From: Cohnella nanjingensis
GTDB lineage: Bacteria; Bacillota; Bacilli; Paenibacillales; Paenibacillaceae
Reading direction: 5' to 3'
NCBI RefSeq assembly: GCF_014212125.1
Contig: NZ_JACJVP010000011.1
Coordinates: 285,302 to 349,301 of the forward strand
Length of the DNA: 64,000 nucleotides
The position numbers were made by a program, and so were the translations under genes. How positions within the stretch are numbered: position 1 is the stretch's first letter; each line of letters opens with the position of its first letter. The notes under the pieces are model-generated. The model was not told the DNA's origin. It saw nothing but the letters and a program-made list of their open reading frames with translations, and made no database searches. Below, one piece after another: positions 28,271-35,243 of the stretch.

Positions 28271-29325
28271 TGGAACTCATGGAGAAAAGCCGGATGCAGC
28301 CGATGGTTCGGCGCGCCGACGGCATCACCGAAGCGCGTATGGGCCAACTGCTGGACGGTTTCGGCTCGCTGCGCGCGGGGGTGATCGGAGACGTGTGCCT
28401 AGACGCCTACTGGGTAGCGGACCTTACGCGCAGCACGCTGTCGCGCGAAACGCCGCACTATACGCTGCCTATTGTAGACGAGCGGTATTCGCCCGGCGCG
28501 GCAGGCAACGTTGCCGCCAATCTGGCAGATTTGGGCTGCGGCAAAGTGATGGTTTGCTCGGTCGTAGGCGACGATTGGCGGGGCGAACTGTTAAAGGGCT
28601 TACTGGCGGCCCGCGGCATCGAGACGTCTTATTTGATCACCGACCGCGATTGGATGACGCCCGCCTATTGCAAACCGATCCGCACCGGCTTGCAGAACGT
28701 TCAGCAGGAGGATGCGAGGCTCGACTTCCAAAACTTCGGGCCGCTGCCCAAAGCGCTTGCCGAGAAGCTTGGCGAAATGCTGGATGCCATGGCTATGCAG
28801 TGCGATATCATCGCCGTGACCGACCAACTGCCGTTCGGCGTCATCGGGGACGGGATTCGCGTCAAGCTGGCGGAATGGGCGGCGAAAGGGAAGATCGTCA
28901 TGGTAGACAGCCGCGAGCGTATCGGATTGTACCGGGGCGTGATCGTGAAGCCGAACGAGGTGGAGGCCAGCGGTTGGCTTCGCGAAGAGGCGACGGCAAG
29001 GACGCCGGAGGAATGGGCGGATTTGGCCCGCCGCTTGTCGGGAGAAGTACAGGGCGTCTGCTGCATGACGCTTGGCTCCGAGGGCGCGATTTGGGTGGAA
29101 GGGGACAACTGCGTATTCGTGCCGACCCGGCCGGTGCCGCCTCCCATCGATATCGTCGGGGCAGGAGACGCATTCGCCGCAGCTTCGTTATGCGCGCTTG
29201 GCGCCGGAGGGACGGGGCCGGAGGCGGCTGCGCTCGCCCATTGCGCATCTTCGGTCGTGATCCGGAAGATCGGCACGACCGGAACCGCTTCGCCGGACGA
29301 GATTCGCTCGGTACATGCCGGATAG
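28270..29325 (+). CDS. PfkB/RfaE1-type carbohydrate kinase
   Basis: A 351-aa ribokinase-family enzyme closest by pattern to the heptose-7-phosphate kinase domain of HldE/RfaE. It phosphorylates a sugar or sugar phosphate with ATP. Visible: GVIGDVCLDAYW at the N-terminus, YSPGAAGNVAANLADLG (sugar-binding), VKPNEVEASGW, and DIVGAGDAFAA with the catalytic base Asp300. The start ATG 28270 shares a base with the preceding stop (TAATG) and AGGGAG lies upstream. Next to an SIS isomerase, HAD phosphatase and epimerase it makes a set resembling ADP-heptose synthesis genes, but a nucleotidyltransferase is missing, so the product is probably a different sugar phosphate. Confidence 0.85.
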   Translation: MELMEKSRMQPMVRRADGITEARMGQLLDGFGSLRAGVIGDVCLDAYWVADLTRSTLSRETPHYTLPIVDERYSPGAAGNVAANLADLGCGKVMVCSVVGDDWRGELLKGLLAARGIETSYLITDRDWMTPAYCKPIRTGLQNVQQEDARLDFQNFGPLPKALAEKLGEMLDAMAMQCDIIAVTDQLPFGVIGDGIRVKLAEWAAKGKIVMVDSRERIGLYRGVIVKPNEVEASGWLREEATARTPEEWADLARRLSGEVQGVCCMTLGSEGAIWVEGDNCVFVPTRPVPPPIDIVGAGDAFAAASLCALGAGGTGPEAAALAHCASSVVIRKIGTTGTASPDEIRSVHAG

Positions 29326-29361
29326 ACCACACGCCAATGTCATTCGAAAGGGGCAACGAGA

Positions 29362-30060
29362 ATGCTTTCCAATCCGATCATTGATCGCTGGTTGTCAAGC
29401 TTGACGGCCAAATACCCGGATTTGTCGGCATGCCGGGAGGATATCGAGGCGGGTTACCGATGCTTATCGCGGGCGTACGAAGCAGGGGGCAAGCTGCTCG
29501 TATGCGGAAACGGCGGAAGCGCCGCCGACAGCGAGCATATCGTAGGCGAACTGATGAAAGGGTTCATGTCCAAACGGCCGTTGTCCTCGGACCGGCGCGG
29601 CTTGCTGGAATCCGCATTTCGGGAGGACGGCGCGTATCTTGCCAACCATCTGCAGGGGGCGTTGCCGGCGATCTCGCTCGTCAGCCATTCCGCCCTCATG
29701 ACGGCGTATGCCAACGACGTCGCGGCGGACATGGTGTTCGCCCAGCAGGTGTACGGCCTCGCGAAACCGGAGGACGTCTTGATTGCGATCAGCACGTCCG
29801 GAAACTCCGGCAATGTCGTTCGGGCGGTTCAGGTTGCGCATGCGCTGGGGGTGGCGACGATCGCACTCGCCGGAAGCGGGGGAGGAAAGCTTGCCGATTT
29901 GTGCGACGTGACGATCCGGGTGCCTTGGACGTCGACGCCCGACATCCAAGAACGCCATCTTCCGATCTACCACACCTTGTGCATGATGGTCGAACAGGAC
30001 TTTTTCGGGGACCGGCACGAGGGCGCAATCGAGGAGGATCGAAATGTTCGAGGAGCATAA
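29362..30060 (+). CDS. SIS-domain phosphosugar isomerase, GmhA-like
   Basis: A 232-aa sugar isomerase domain protein. Signature residues are LLVCGNGGSAADSEHIVGEL (~residues 46-65, phosphate-binding Ser) and VLIAISTSGNSGNVVRAV (~137-154), with the late TPDIQERHLPIYHTLC helix. The pattern is that of phosphoheptose isomerase GmhA relatives, which convert ketose-7-phosphates to aldose-7-phosphates. The start ATG 29362 has AAAGGGG upstream. Its last 17 bases overlap larC2, directly tying this sugar-phosphate step to the nickel-cofactor genes. Cytoplasmic. Substrate not known. Confidence 0.88.
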   Translation: MLSNPIIDRWLSSLTAKYPDLSACREDIEAGYRCLSRAYEAGGKLLVCGNGGSAADSEHIVGELMKGFMSKRPLSSDRRGLLESAFREDGAYLANHLQGALPAISLVSHSALMTAYANDVAADMVFAQQVYGLAKPEDVLIAISTSGNSGNVVRAVQVAHALGVATIALAGSGGGKLADLCDVTIRVPWTSTPDIQERHLPIYHTLCMMVEQDFFGDRHEGAIEEDRNVRGA

Positions 30061-30538
30061 GCGGGAGCATCGGGAAGACGGAATGGTCATGCTGCAGACG
30101 AACATGGACGACATGAACCCGGAGTTCTGTCCGTACGTGAGCGAACGGCTGCTGTCGGCGGGTGCCCACGACGTCTTCTGGATTCCGATCCTGATGAAGA
30201 AGGGACGGCCGGGTTTCTTGCTGAATGTCTTGACGAATGCCGACCGTCTGAATCTCATGGAGGCCATCGTCTTCGAAGAGACGACGACGCTGGGCATGAG
30301 GTATATATGGACGGAATGCAAACGGCTTGAGCGCCATTCGGTCGATGTCGAAACCCTTTGGGGGACGATCGGCGTCAAGGTGGGCGTCATGGGCGGGAAA
30401 ACCGTGCAATTCGCCCCCGAATATGCCCATTGCGAGGCAGCGGCCAAAGCTCATGGCATTCCCTTGAAGACGGTATACGAGGCTGCAAGGAACGCGTATC
30501 GGATCTTCGTTCAGGATAAGGAGGGCGATGCGAAGTGA
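30044..30538 (+). CDS. larC2: LarC2: C-terminal half of the nickel-insertion protein, separate gene
   Basis: The 164-aa product corresponds to the LarC2 domain: LQTNMDDMNPE near the start, AGAHDVFWIPILMKKGRPG, then VFEETTTLGMR and GVKVGVMGGK. In Lactiplantibacillus plantarum, larC1 and larC2 are one gene joined by programmed frameshifting. Here they are 7 kb apart, on opposite strands, each with its own ribosome site (GAGGAGG before ATG 30044). The gene overlaps the SIS gene upstream and the nickel transporter downstream (GTGA), so it is translated as part of the sugar operon. LarC1 and LarC2 presumably assemble as a two-chain enzyme. Confidence 0.9.
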   Translation: MFEEHKREHREDGMVMLQTNMDDMNPEFCPYVSERLLSAGAHDVFWIPILMKKGRPGFLLNVLTNADRLNLMEAIVFEETTTLGMRYIWTECKRLERHSVDVETLWGTIGVKVGVMGGKTVQFAPEYAHCEAAAKAHGIPLKTVYEAARNAYRIFVQDKEGDAK

Positions 30539-31563
30539 AAGCCGATTTTTCCGCGGGGTTTCGGGACTTATGGAAATACATCATTCCGCTACTGCTTCTT
30601 CATGGTGCCGGCGCCGCCATGCTCGGGGTTACGGCCGGCCCATATCCCGCATTATGGGGGATGGGCTTGATTGCGTATACGCTGGGACTACGGCACGCCT
30701 TTGATGCGGATCATATCGCCGCGATCGACAATACGGTCCGAAAGCTGACGCAGCAAAACCGGAATCCGCTGGGCGTGGGCTTCTTCTTTGCGTGCGGACA
30801 CGCTTCCGTCGTCCTGCTCATGGTAATCGCCACAACGGTCTCCATGCGCTGGGCGCAGCGGAAGCTTCCGTTGCTGCAGGAAATCGGAGGCGTGGCGGGC
30901 GCGACCGTTTCCGGCATGTTCCTCATCGTCGTAGGGGTCGTCAATCTGTTCATTCTCATGAACTTGCTCGGGGTTCGCCGCAAATACCGGGCAGGTGCGC
31001 TTGCCGCATCCGAACTCGAGAAATCGCTGCACGGTCACGGATTCCTAGCCAGGCTGACGAAGCCGCTCATCAAGCTGATCGGCCGCAGCTGGCATGTCTA
31101 TCCGCTTGGCTTCCTGTTCGGTCTCGGCTTCGATACCGCCAGCGAAATCGCGCTGCTCGCGATGTCCGGCACGGCCGCGAACCAAGCATTGCCGATCGCG
31201 GGCATTCTCGCGCTGCCGCTCCTGTTTGCCGCGGGCATGACCTTGATGGACACGGCGAACGGCGTCATGATGGTCAAAGCCTACCGCTGGGCGCTCCAGG
31301 AACCGCTGCGGAAGCTCCATTACAATCTCGCCGTCACGTTCATCGCGGTCGCCGCCGCTCTCTCGATCGGAGCGATCGAGTTGACGGAGACGTACTTGGC
31401 CAAGTGGGACGGCAGCGGGAATATCCAGCAATGGATCGAGAATATCGAGCTAGGATGGTGGGGTTACGGTCTTGTTCTCCTCTTTGCCGTTGCATGGATC
31501 GTAGGTTACGCTGGGTGGAGAAGGGGAGGACGATTATTCCCCGGTCGGTTTTTCCGTCTTTAG
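30535..31563 (+). CDS. NiCoT-family nickel/cobalt transporter
   Basis: A 342-aa membrane permease that takes up Ni(2+) and/or Co(2+). The diagnostic segments of the HoxN/NixA family are visible: RHAFDADHIAAIDN (~residues 52-65, with the HxxxxDH metal-selecting helix), LGFDTASEIALLAM and GMTLMDTANGVMM. About eight membrane helices can be read. The start GTG 30535 shares bases with the larC2 stop (GTGA) and has AAGGAGGG upstream. Being the last gene of the operon, directly coupled to larC2, it presumably supplies nickel to LarC. Ni versus Co preference is not readable from the sequence, but the lar context favours nickel. Confidence 0.92.
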   Translation: MKADFSAGFRDLWKYIIPLLLLHGAGAAMLGVTAGPYPALWGMGLIAYTLGLRHAFDADHIAAIDNTVRKLTQQNRNPLGVGFFFACGHASVVLLMVIATTVSMRWAQRKLPLLQEIGGVAGATVSGMFLIVVGVVNLFILMNLLGVRRKYRAGALAASELEKSLHGHGFLARLTKPLIKLIGRSWHVYPLGFLFGLGFDTASEIALLAMSGTAANQALPIAGILALPLLFAAGMTLMDTANGVMMVKAYRWALQEPLRKLHYNLAVTFIAVAAALSIGAIELTETYLAKWDGSGNIQQWIENIELGWWGYGLVLLFAVAWIVGYAGWRRGGRLFPGRFFRL

Positions 31564-31598
31564 CGCGAAAGCGAAGGGACGGATATCCATGACGAGCT

Positions 31599-31636
31599 CC
31601 CCCTGGACATGAATGTCGTTCCAGGGGGTTCATTTG
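31599..31636. terminator. Rho-independent terminator between convergent genes
   Basis: CCCCCTGGA (31599-31607) pairs perfectly with TCCAGGGGG (31620-31628) and is followed by TTCATTTGATTT. It separates the nickel transporter from the convergent ROK gene. Confidence 0.75.
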
Positions 31637-31650
31637 ATTTGCGCATCGTC

Positions 31651-32835
31651 CTACGTCTTCGTGCCGGCCAGCGTCTGCAGCGGCTCGTTCAGAAGGGCGC
31701 CGAACACGAGCGCTACCGCACCGACCGCGTTCTGGGACGCGCCGAAAGTGGCGGATTCGATATGCAGCCGATCCCTGACGAAAGCGTACATCCTTGCCTT
31801 TACGCGGCTGCGGATTTCGGAAAGGTGCATCGTCAAATACGGATAAAGCTTGCCTCCTAGTACGATGACATCCGGATCGTACGTGTTGAACAACGTCGTG
31901 AGGGCGCATTCGAGATAATAGAGCGTCTCCTGCATGCATTGCACCGCAGCCGGATCTCCCTCGCGCACGGCCTGAAAGAAACCGTCGATGGTGTTGCCTC
32001 CCGACCATCTGCGCAGGATGCCGGGGATCGAGCCGACCGTCTCCCAGCAGCCTTCGTTGCCGCACGCGCATATTTCGCCTCCGGGCAAAAGCGTGATATG
32101 GCCGACCTGCCCGTACAAGCCGTTGGATCCGACGACGAGCTCGCCTTTGGCGACCACTCCGCCGCCGATGCCCATGCCCATCGTGACGAATAACAGGTCC
32201 TGCGCTTTGCGCCCGAGTCCGTACCATCGTTCCGCCAGCGCCGACGTGCGAGCGTCATCCTCGATGAAGACGTTCAGCCCGAATCGGCGTTCCAGCGCGG
32301 ATTGGATCGGGTATCCCTCCCACCCGGGGAAATTCGGAGGGCTGAGCAGCTTGCCCGTTTTTTTGTCCATCGGGCCCGGAATGCTGACGCCCAGCCCGAT
32401 GACGGGGCTCTTTTTGTCGGTGGCATCGGTCTTGAGCGATTCCAGGTGAGGCGCAACCAAGTCCAGCACCTGCTCCGGATTGCGGATGCCGACAGTGTTG
32501 CCTTCCACCGACTTGATCATGCGCCCCGCAAGATCGGCCAGCACCACTTCGAACGAGGTCCGTCCGATATCGAGACCGATAATCATATAGCGGTCCGTGC
32601 GCAGCTTCAGCATGACCCTTTTGCGGCCGACGGAACCGGAGGACGTTTCCGATTCGCGGATGAGCCCCGTCTGGAGCAACTCCTGGGTGAGGTTGGTGAT
32701 CGTTCCCGAAGTCAGTCCGGTTAACTCGACCAATTCGACGCGCGAGATCGATTCATGCTCCCATATCTTCTGCAAAATGTCGGCCATGTTGTGCTGCTTG
32801 ACTTTCTGCAAATAAACCGGTTTCAGGGTGGTCAT
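31651..32835 (-). CDS. ROK-family transcriptional repressor
   Basis: A 394-aa regulator with an N-terminal MarR-like winged helix (~residues 15-75: ISRVELVELTGLTSGTITNLTQELLQTGLI) and a C-terminal ROK (glucokinase-like) domain that binds a sugar or sugar phosphate: LGVSIPGPMD, FVTMGMGIGGG, and the zinc motif GEICACGNEGCWE. Members such as XylR and NagC bind AT-rich palindromes and release DNA on binding the sugar. It is convergent to the nickel-transporter operon and divergent from the beta-helix gene at 33010, and CTTAATnATTAAG-type palindromes lie in the neighbouring promoters, so it likely controls both groups. Confidence 0.92.
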   Translation of the reverse strand: MTTLKPVYLQKVKQHNMADILQKIWEHESISRVELVELTGLTSGTITNLTQELLQTGLIRESETSSGSVGRKRVMLKLRTDRYMIIGLDIGRTSFEVVLADLAGRMIKSVEGNTVGIRNPEQVLDLVAPHLESLKTDATDKKSPVIGLGVSIPGPMDKKTGKLLSPPNFPGWEGYPIQSALERRFGLNVFIEDDARTSALAERWYGLGRKAQDLLFVTMGMGIGGGVVAKGELVVGSNGLYGQVGHITLLPGGEICACGNEGCWETVGSIPGILRRWSGGNTIDGFFQAVREGDPAAVQCMQETLYYLECALTTLFNTYDPDVIVLGGKLYPYLTMHLSEIRSRVKARMYAFVRDRLHIESATFGASQNAVGAVALVFGALLNEPLQTLAGTKT

Positions 32836-33009
32836 TGATCAGTTCTCCATTTGCTTTATTTATTAAAATTATTATACTGAACTTGAATTCACTGCGCAAA
32901 AGGATGGGAGATAGCTTTCAGAGTGTCGTTCGCAAAATAAACTTACTCATTAAGCTATTATCCAAAGCCGCCATGCGGGTAAATCGACAAAAATGGAGGT
33001 TGGACCAAC
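32836..33009. promoter_or_regulatory. Divergent ROK / beta-helix control region
   Basis: This 174-bp AT-rich gap holds TTTATTTATTAAA (32857-32870) close to the ROK gene start and CTTACTCATTAAG (32942-32954), one base from the perfect CTTAAT-x-ATTAAG palindrome seen elsewhere. Both could be ROK operators. No clear -35/-10 pair was settled on. Confidence 0.45.
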
Positions 33010-34854
33010 GTGGAAGAGATTCAGGAGCAATCGCGGCAAGTCATGCCCCATGGCCGCACGACGCCACAACGCTTCGGCGCCGCCGGTGACGGGGCGACCG
33101 ACGATACGGAGGCGATCCAGGCCGCCTTGAACGCGCTCGGATCGTCCGGCGGCGGCACGCTCGATATCGGGAGCGCGCGTTACGCGGTAGGCAACCTGAA
33201 CGTACCGGCAACTGTCACGATTCGCGGCGAGTTGGCGAACCCCGAGCAAGTGCACGGGGCCACCGTGAGCTATTACACGCTGCCGTCCAGCTTCATTCAG
33301 CGGATCGGAACGACGATTACGTTAAACAGCGGGTCCGTGTTCGAACGGGCGGTCGCAATCCGGGAAGGACTCTCCCTGCCGGCGGCGACCGACGAGCAGG
33401 CGGCGATCGCCATCGGCCAGTTCTCCGGCACGGCGTTCATTGCCGCCGATACGGGGGCGGCGATCCAGGACGCGCTGATTCTCGGCCACGAGCTGGCGTA
33501 CTCCTCCGATTGTCCGCAAGGCGGCGGACGGACCCGGATGAACAACGTGAAAATCGATGCCCACAACGGCGTGGCCATCCGCAACGAATACGACATTGCC
33601 CGGCTGCACGACGTCCACTGCTGGCCGTTTCTCACCGTGCATGCCGCCGGCGTCACGCCCGCCAGTCTCCGCAGGCCGGGCACGGCATTTTCGCTGGCTC
33701 GCGTCGACGATTGGTCGCAGCTTTCCCGATGCTTCGCATACGGGTATACGATCGGTTTCTCGTGCGACGGCACCTCCAATATCCGGCTGTTGGAATGCGA
33801 TGTAGACGGACCCGATACGGTGCCGGGCTCCCGCGGGTTTTCCATTACGGGCGAGGCAAACAAGACCAAGCTGATCGGATGTACGGTCAACTCGCTCGAA
33901 ACGGCGCTCTACATCGATTTAAACGCGATGTCGAAGTGGCCGGAAGTGAGCACGGTGGATTGCTCGTTCGCGCCCGGCGTGACCGGCGTCGACTTGGTTG
34001 GCGGTTTTCTGATGTCTGTGAACGATAAGTTTTACAGCGGTACTTACGGTTACGTGATCGGGGCGGGCGCTCATTTCGCGAAGATCATGAGTCCATACTG
34101 GAACAACGTCCCTCAGGCCGTCACCGTCCATCCCGAAGCCGAGAAAAACGTCGAGCTGCTGCTGCCGAAGAGCGGGCATAACGTGAGCAATGCGTACGCC
34201 AACCAAATCAACGGAAACCTGTCAGTGCGGAGCTACGATCAGCCGTCGGTTGTCGGTACGGGACCTTGTTTCGACTTGAAGGGCAATTATGCATCGTCGA
34301 CGGGGATGTATGCGAGGTTGCGCGCCAGTCTCGCAAGCATGAACCCGGGCCGTGAAGCCGCCGACCTCGTGATCGCCGCGTCGAACGGGGGCGAACTGGT
34401 CGAGCGATGGAAATTTCATCACGAAGGACATTTTTATCCCGTTATCGATCAATCTGCCACTTTGGGAGGCGCGAATCACCGTTGGGCGTCCGTGTACACG
34501 GTGAACGGCGCCATTCAGGCATCGGACGCCGCCCAGGTTGCCGATGTGCAAGAGATTGATGAGGTGTTGTTGTACGCTTTCGCTTCGATCCGGCCCAAGC
34601 AGTTCAGGATGAAGGATGCGAAAGACGCGAAAGGGAGTGCCGCGCGCTGGCACGTCGGATACTTGGCGCAGGACCTCGAAGCGGCGATCCGCAGCCATGG
34701 CGCCGATCCGGCGAAATACGGGCTTTGGTGCAAGGATGAGGTGGTTGACGAAACCGGCGTGGGGACCGGTGTCTACCGGCAAAGCTTGCGCTATGAGCAA
34801 ATCGCCGTGCTGCGTGATGCATTGGAGCGGCATTACCGCGCTTCAGGCGGCTGA
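33010..34854 (+). CDS. Beta-helix protein with phage-tailspike-type S74 C-terminal domain
   Basis: The 614-aa product begins without a signal peptide. Residues ~18-70 match the pectate-lyase_3 start of right-handed beta-helices (RFGAAGDGATDDTEAIQAALN, SSGGGTLDI). From ~505 to the end it resembles the peptidase-S74 intramolecular chaperone of phage tail fibres and endosialidases: ASDAAQVADVQEIDE, FRMKDAKDAKG, WHVGYLAQDLEAAI, YGLWCKDE. In active S74 domains the Ser starts an S-D-x-x-x-K motif; Ser505 is present here but position 510 is Val, so self-cleavage is probably lost. No other phage genes surround it. GTG 33010 follows GGAGGTTGG. A trimeric glycan-binding or lyase protein is the best inference. 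Confidence 0.75.
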   Translation: MEEIQEQSRQVMPHGRTTPQRFGAAGDGATDDTEAIQAALNALGSSGGGTLDIGSARYAVGNLNVPATVTIRGELANPEQVHGATVSYYTLPSSFIQRIGTTITLNSGSVFERAVAIREGLSLPAATDEQAAIAIGQFSGTAFIAADTGAAIQDALILGHELAYSSDCPQGGGRTRMNNVKIDAHNGVAIRNEYDIARLHDVHCWPFLTVHAAGVTPASLRRPGTAFSLARVDDWSQLSRCFAYGYTIGFSCDGTSNIRLLECDVDGPDTVPGSRGFSITGEANKTKLIGCTVNSLETALYIDLNAMSKWPEVSTVDCSFAPGVTGVDLVGGFLMSVNDKFYSGTYGYVIGAGAHFAKIMSPYWNNVPQAVTVHPEAEKNVELLLPKSGHNVSNAYANQINGNLSVRSYDQPSVVGTGPCFDLKGNYASSTGMYARLRASLASMNPGREAADLVIAASNGGELVERWKFHHEGHFYPVIDQSATLGGANHRWASVYTVNGAIQASDAAQVADVQEIDEVLLYAFASIRPKQFRMKDAKDAKGSAARWHVGYLAQDLEAAIRSHGADPAKYGLWCKDEVVDETGVGTGVYRQSLRYEQIAVLRDALERHYRASGG

Positions 34855-34886
34855 GCGGGTTAATCGAGTACAAGGAAGGTTGCCTC

Positions 34887-34932
34887 AGGCACCCCGGTCC
34901 ATTTTCTTCATGGATCGCGGGTGCCTTTCTGT
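34887..34932 (+). terminator. Rho-independent terminator of the S74 beta-helix gene
   Basis: AGGCACCC (34887-34894) pairs with GGGTGCCT (34919-34926); the inner part (GGTCCAT / ATGGATC) extends the stem with a G-U pair. A TTTCTGTTT tail follows. Confidence 0.75.
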
Positions 34933-34963
34933 TTGGGACGACCATTGAAAATAGGAACTTTAC

Positions 34964-35013
34964 AAACAAGTAGACATTGGTTATATTAATAAAGACAACA
35001 TTAATACTTGTTT
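34964..35013. repeat. Spaced inverted repeat in promoter region
   Basis: AAACAAGTA (34964-34972) and its exact reverse complement TACTTGTTT (35005-35013) lie 32 bases apart, about three helical turns. The spacing suits a looping operator pair or half-sites for a dimeric regulator. Confidence 0.45.
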
Positions 35014-35076
35014 ATTGAGTTTATACAACCTTCTGAATTCGAGTTGGCGTTCATCAAAGTCGTTTTTTTTAGGTCT

Positions 35077-35099
35077 TATATCTTAATGATTAAGATATA
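35077..35099. promoter_or_regulatory. Perfect 23-bp palindrome, candidate ROK operator
   Basis: Eleven-base arms match exactly around a central G (35088); the core is CTTAATGATTAAG. The same core recurs at 24474-24486 and near-matches at 32942 and 57306. Its position between a terminator and the next gene start fits an operator. Confidence 0.6.
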
Positions 35100-35164
35100 G
35101 GTGCATGGCGATAAGCAAATGAAAGGAGGGATCGGCAGGGGAGGGACCATTTTTTGAGGATGAG

Positions 35165-35180
35165 TTGTAAGCGTATTCAA
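35165..35180 (+). promoter_or_regulatory. cre site, perfect match to the CcpA consensus
   Basis: TTGTAAGCGTATTCAA satisfies every position of WTGNNARCGNWWWCAW. It falls in what would be codons if translation began at 35154, and in the leader if it begins at GTG 35244, which favours the latter start. Confidence 0.6.
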
Positions 35181-35243
35181 GCGGGGAAGGTCGGTTCTCT
35201 TTTTTGGGGTCGAGCAAGGGCGCAATGGACGAGGAGGGGTATT

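Larger units (their letters stand above)
34855..35243. promoter_or_regulatory. Gene-free regulatory stretch before the triple-module secreted protein
   Basis: This 389-bp stretch holds a terminator (34887-34932), a spaced inverted repeat (34964-35013), a 23-bp perfect palindrome (35077-35099), a cre match (35165-35180) and two strong purine tracts (GAAAGGAGGG at 35121-35130 and GGGGAGGGA near 35140) that precede no certain start. I saw no RNA gene in it. Confidence 0.6.

Noticed and set aside
33010..34854. Prophage or tailocin
   Set aside because: Only one tailspike-like gene is present; no capsid, terminase, tail tube, holin or integrase in the window.
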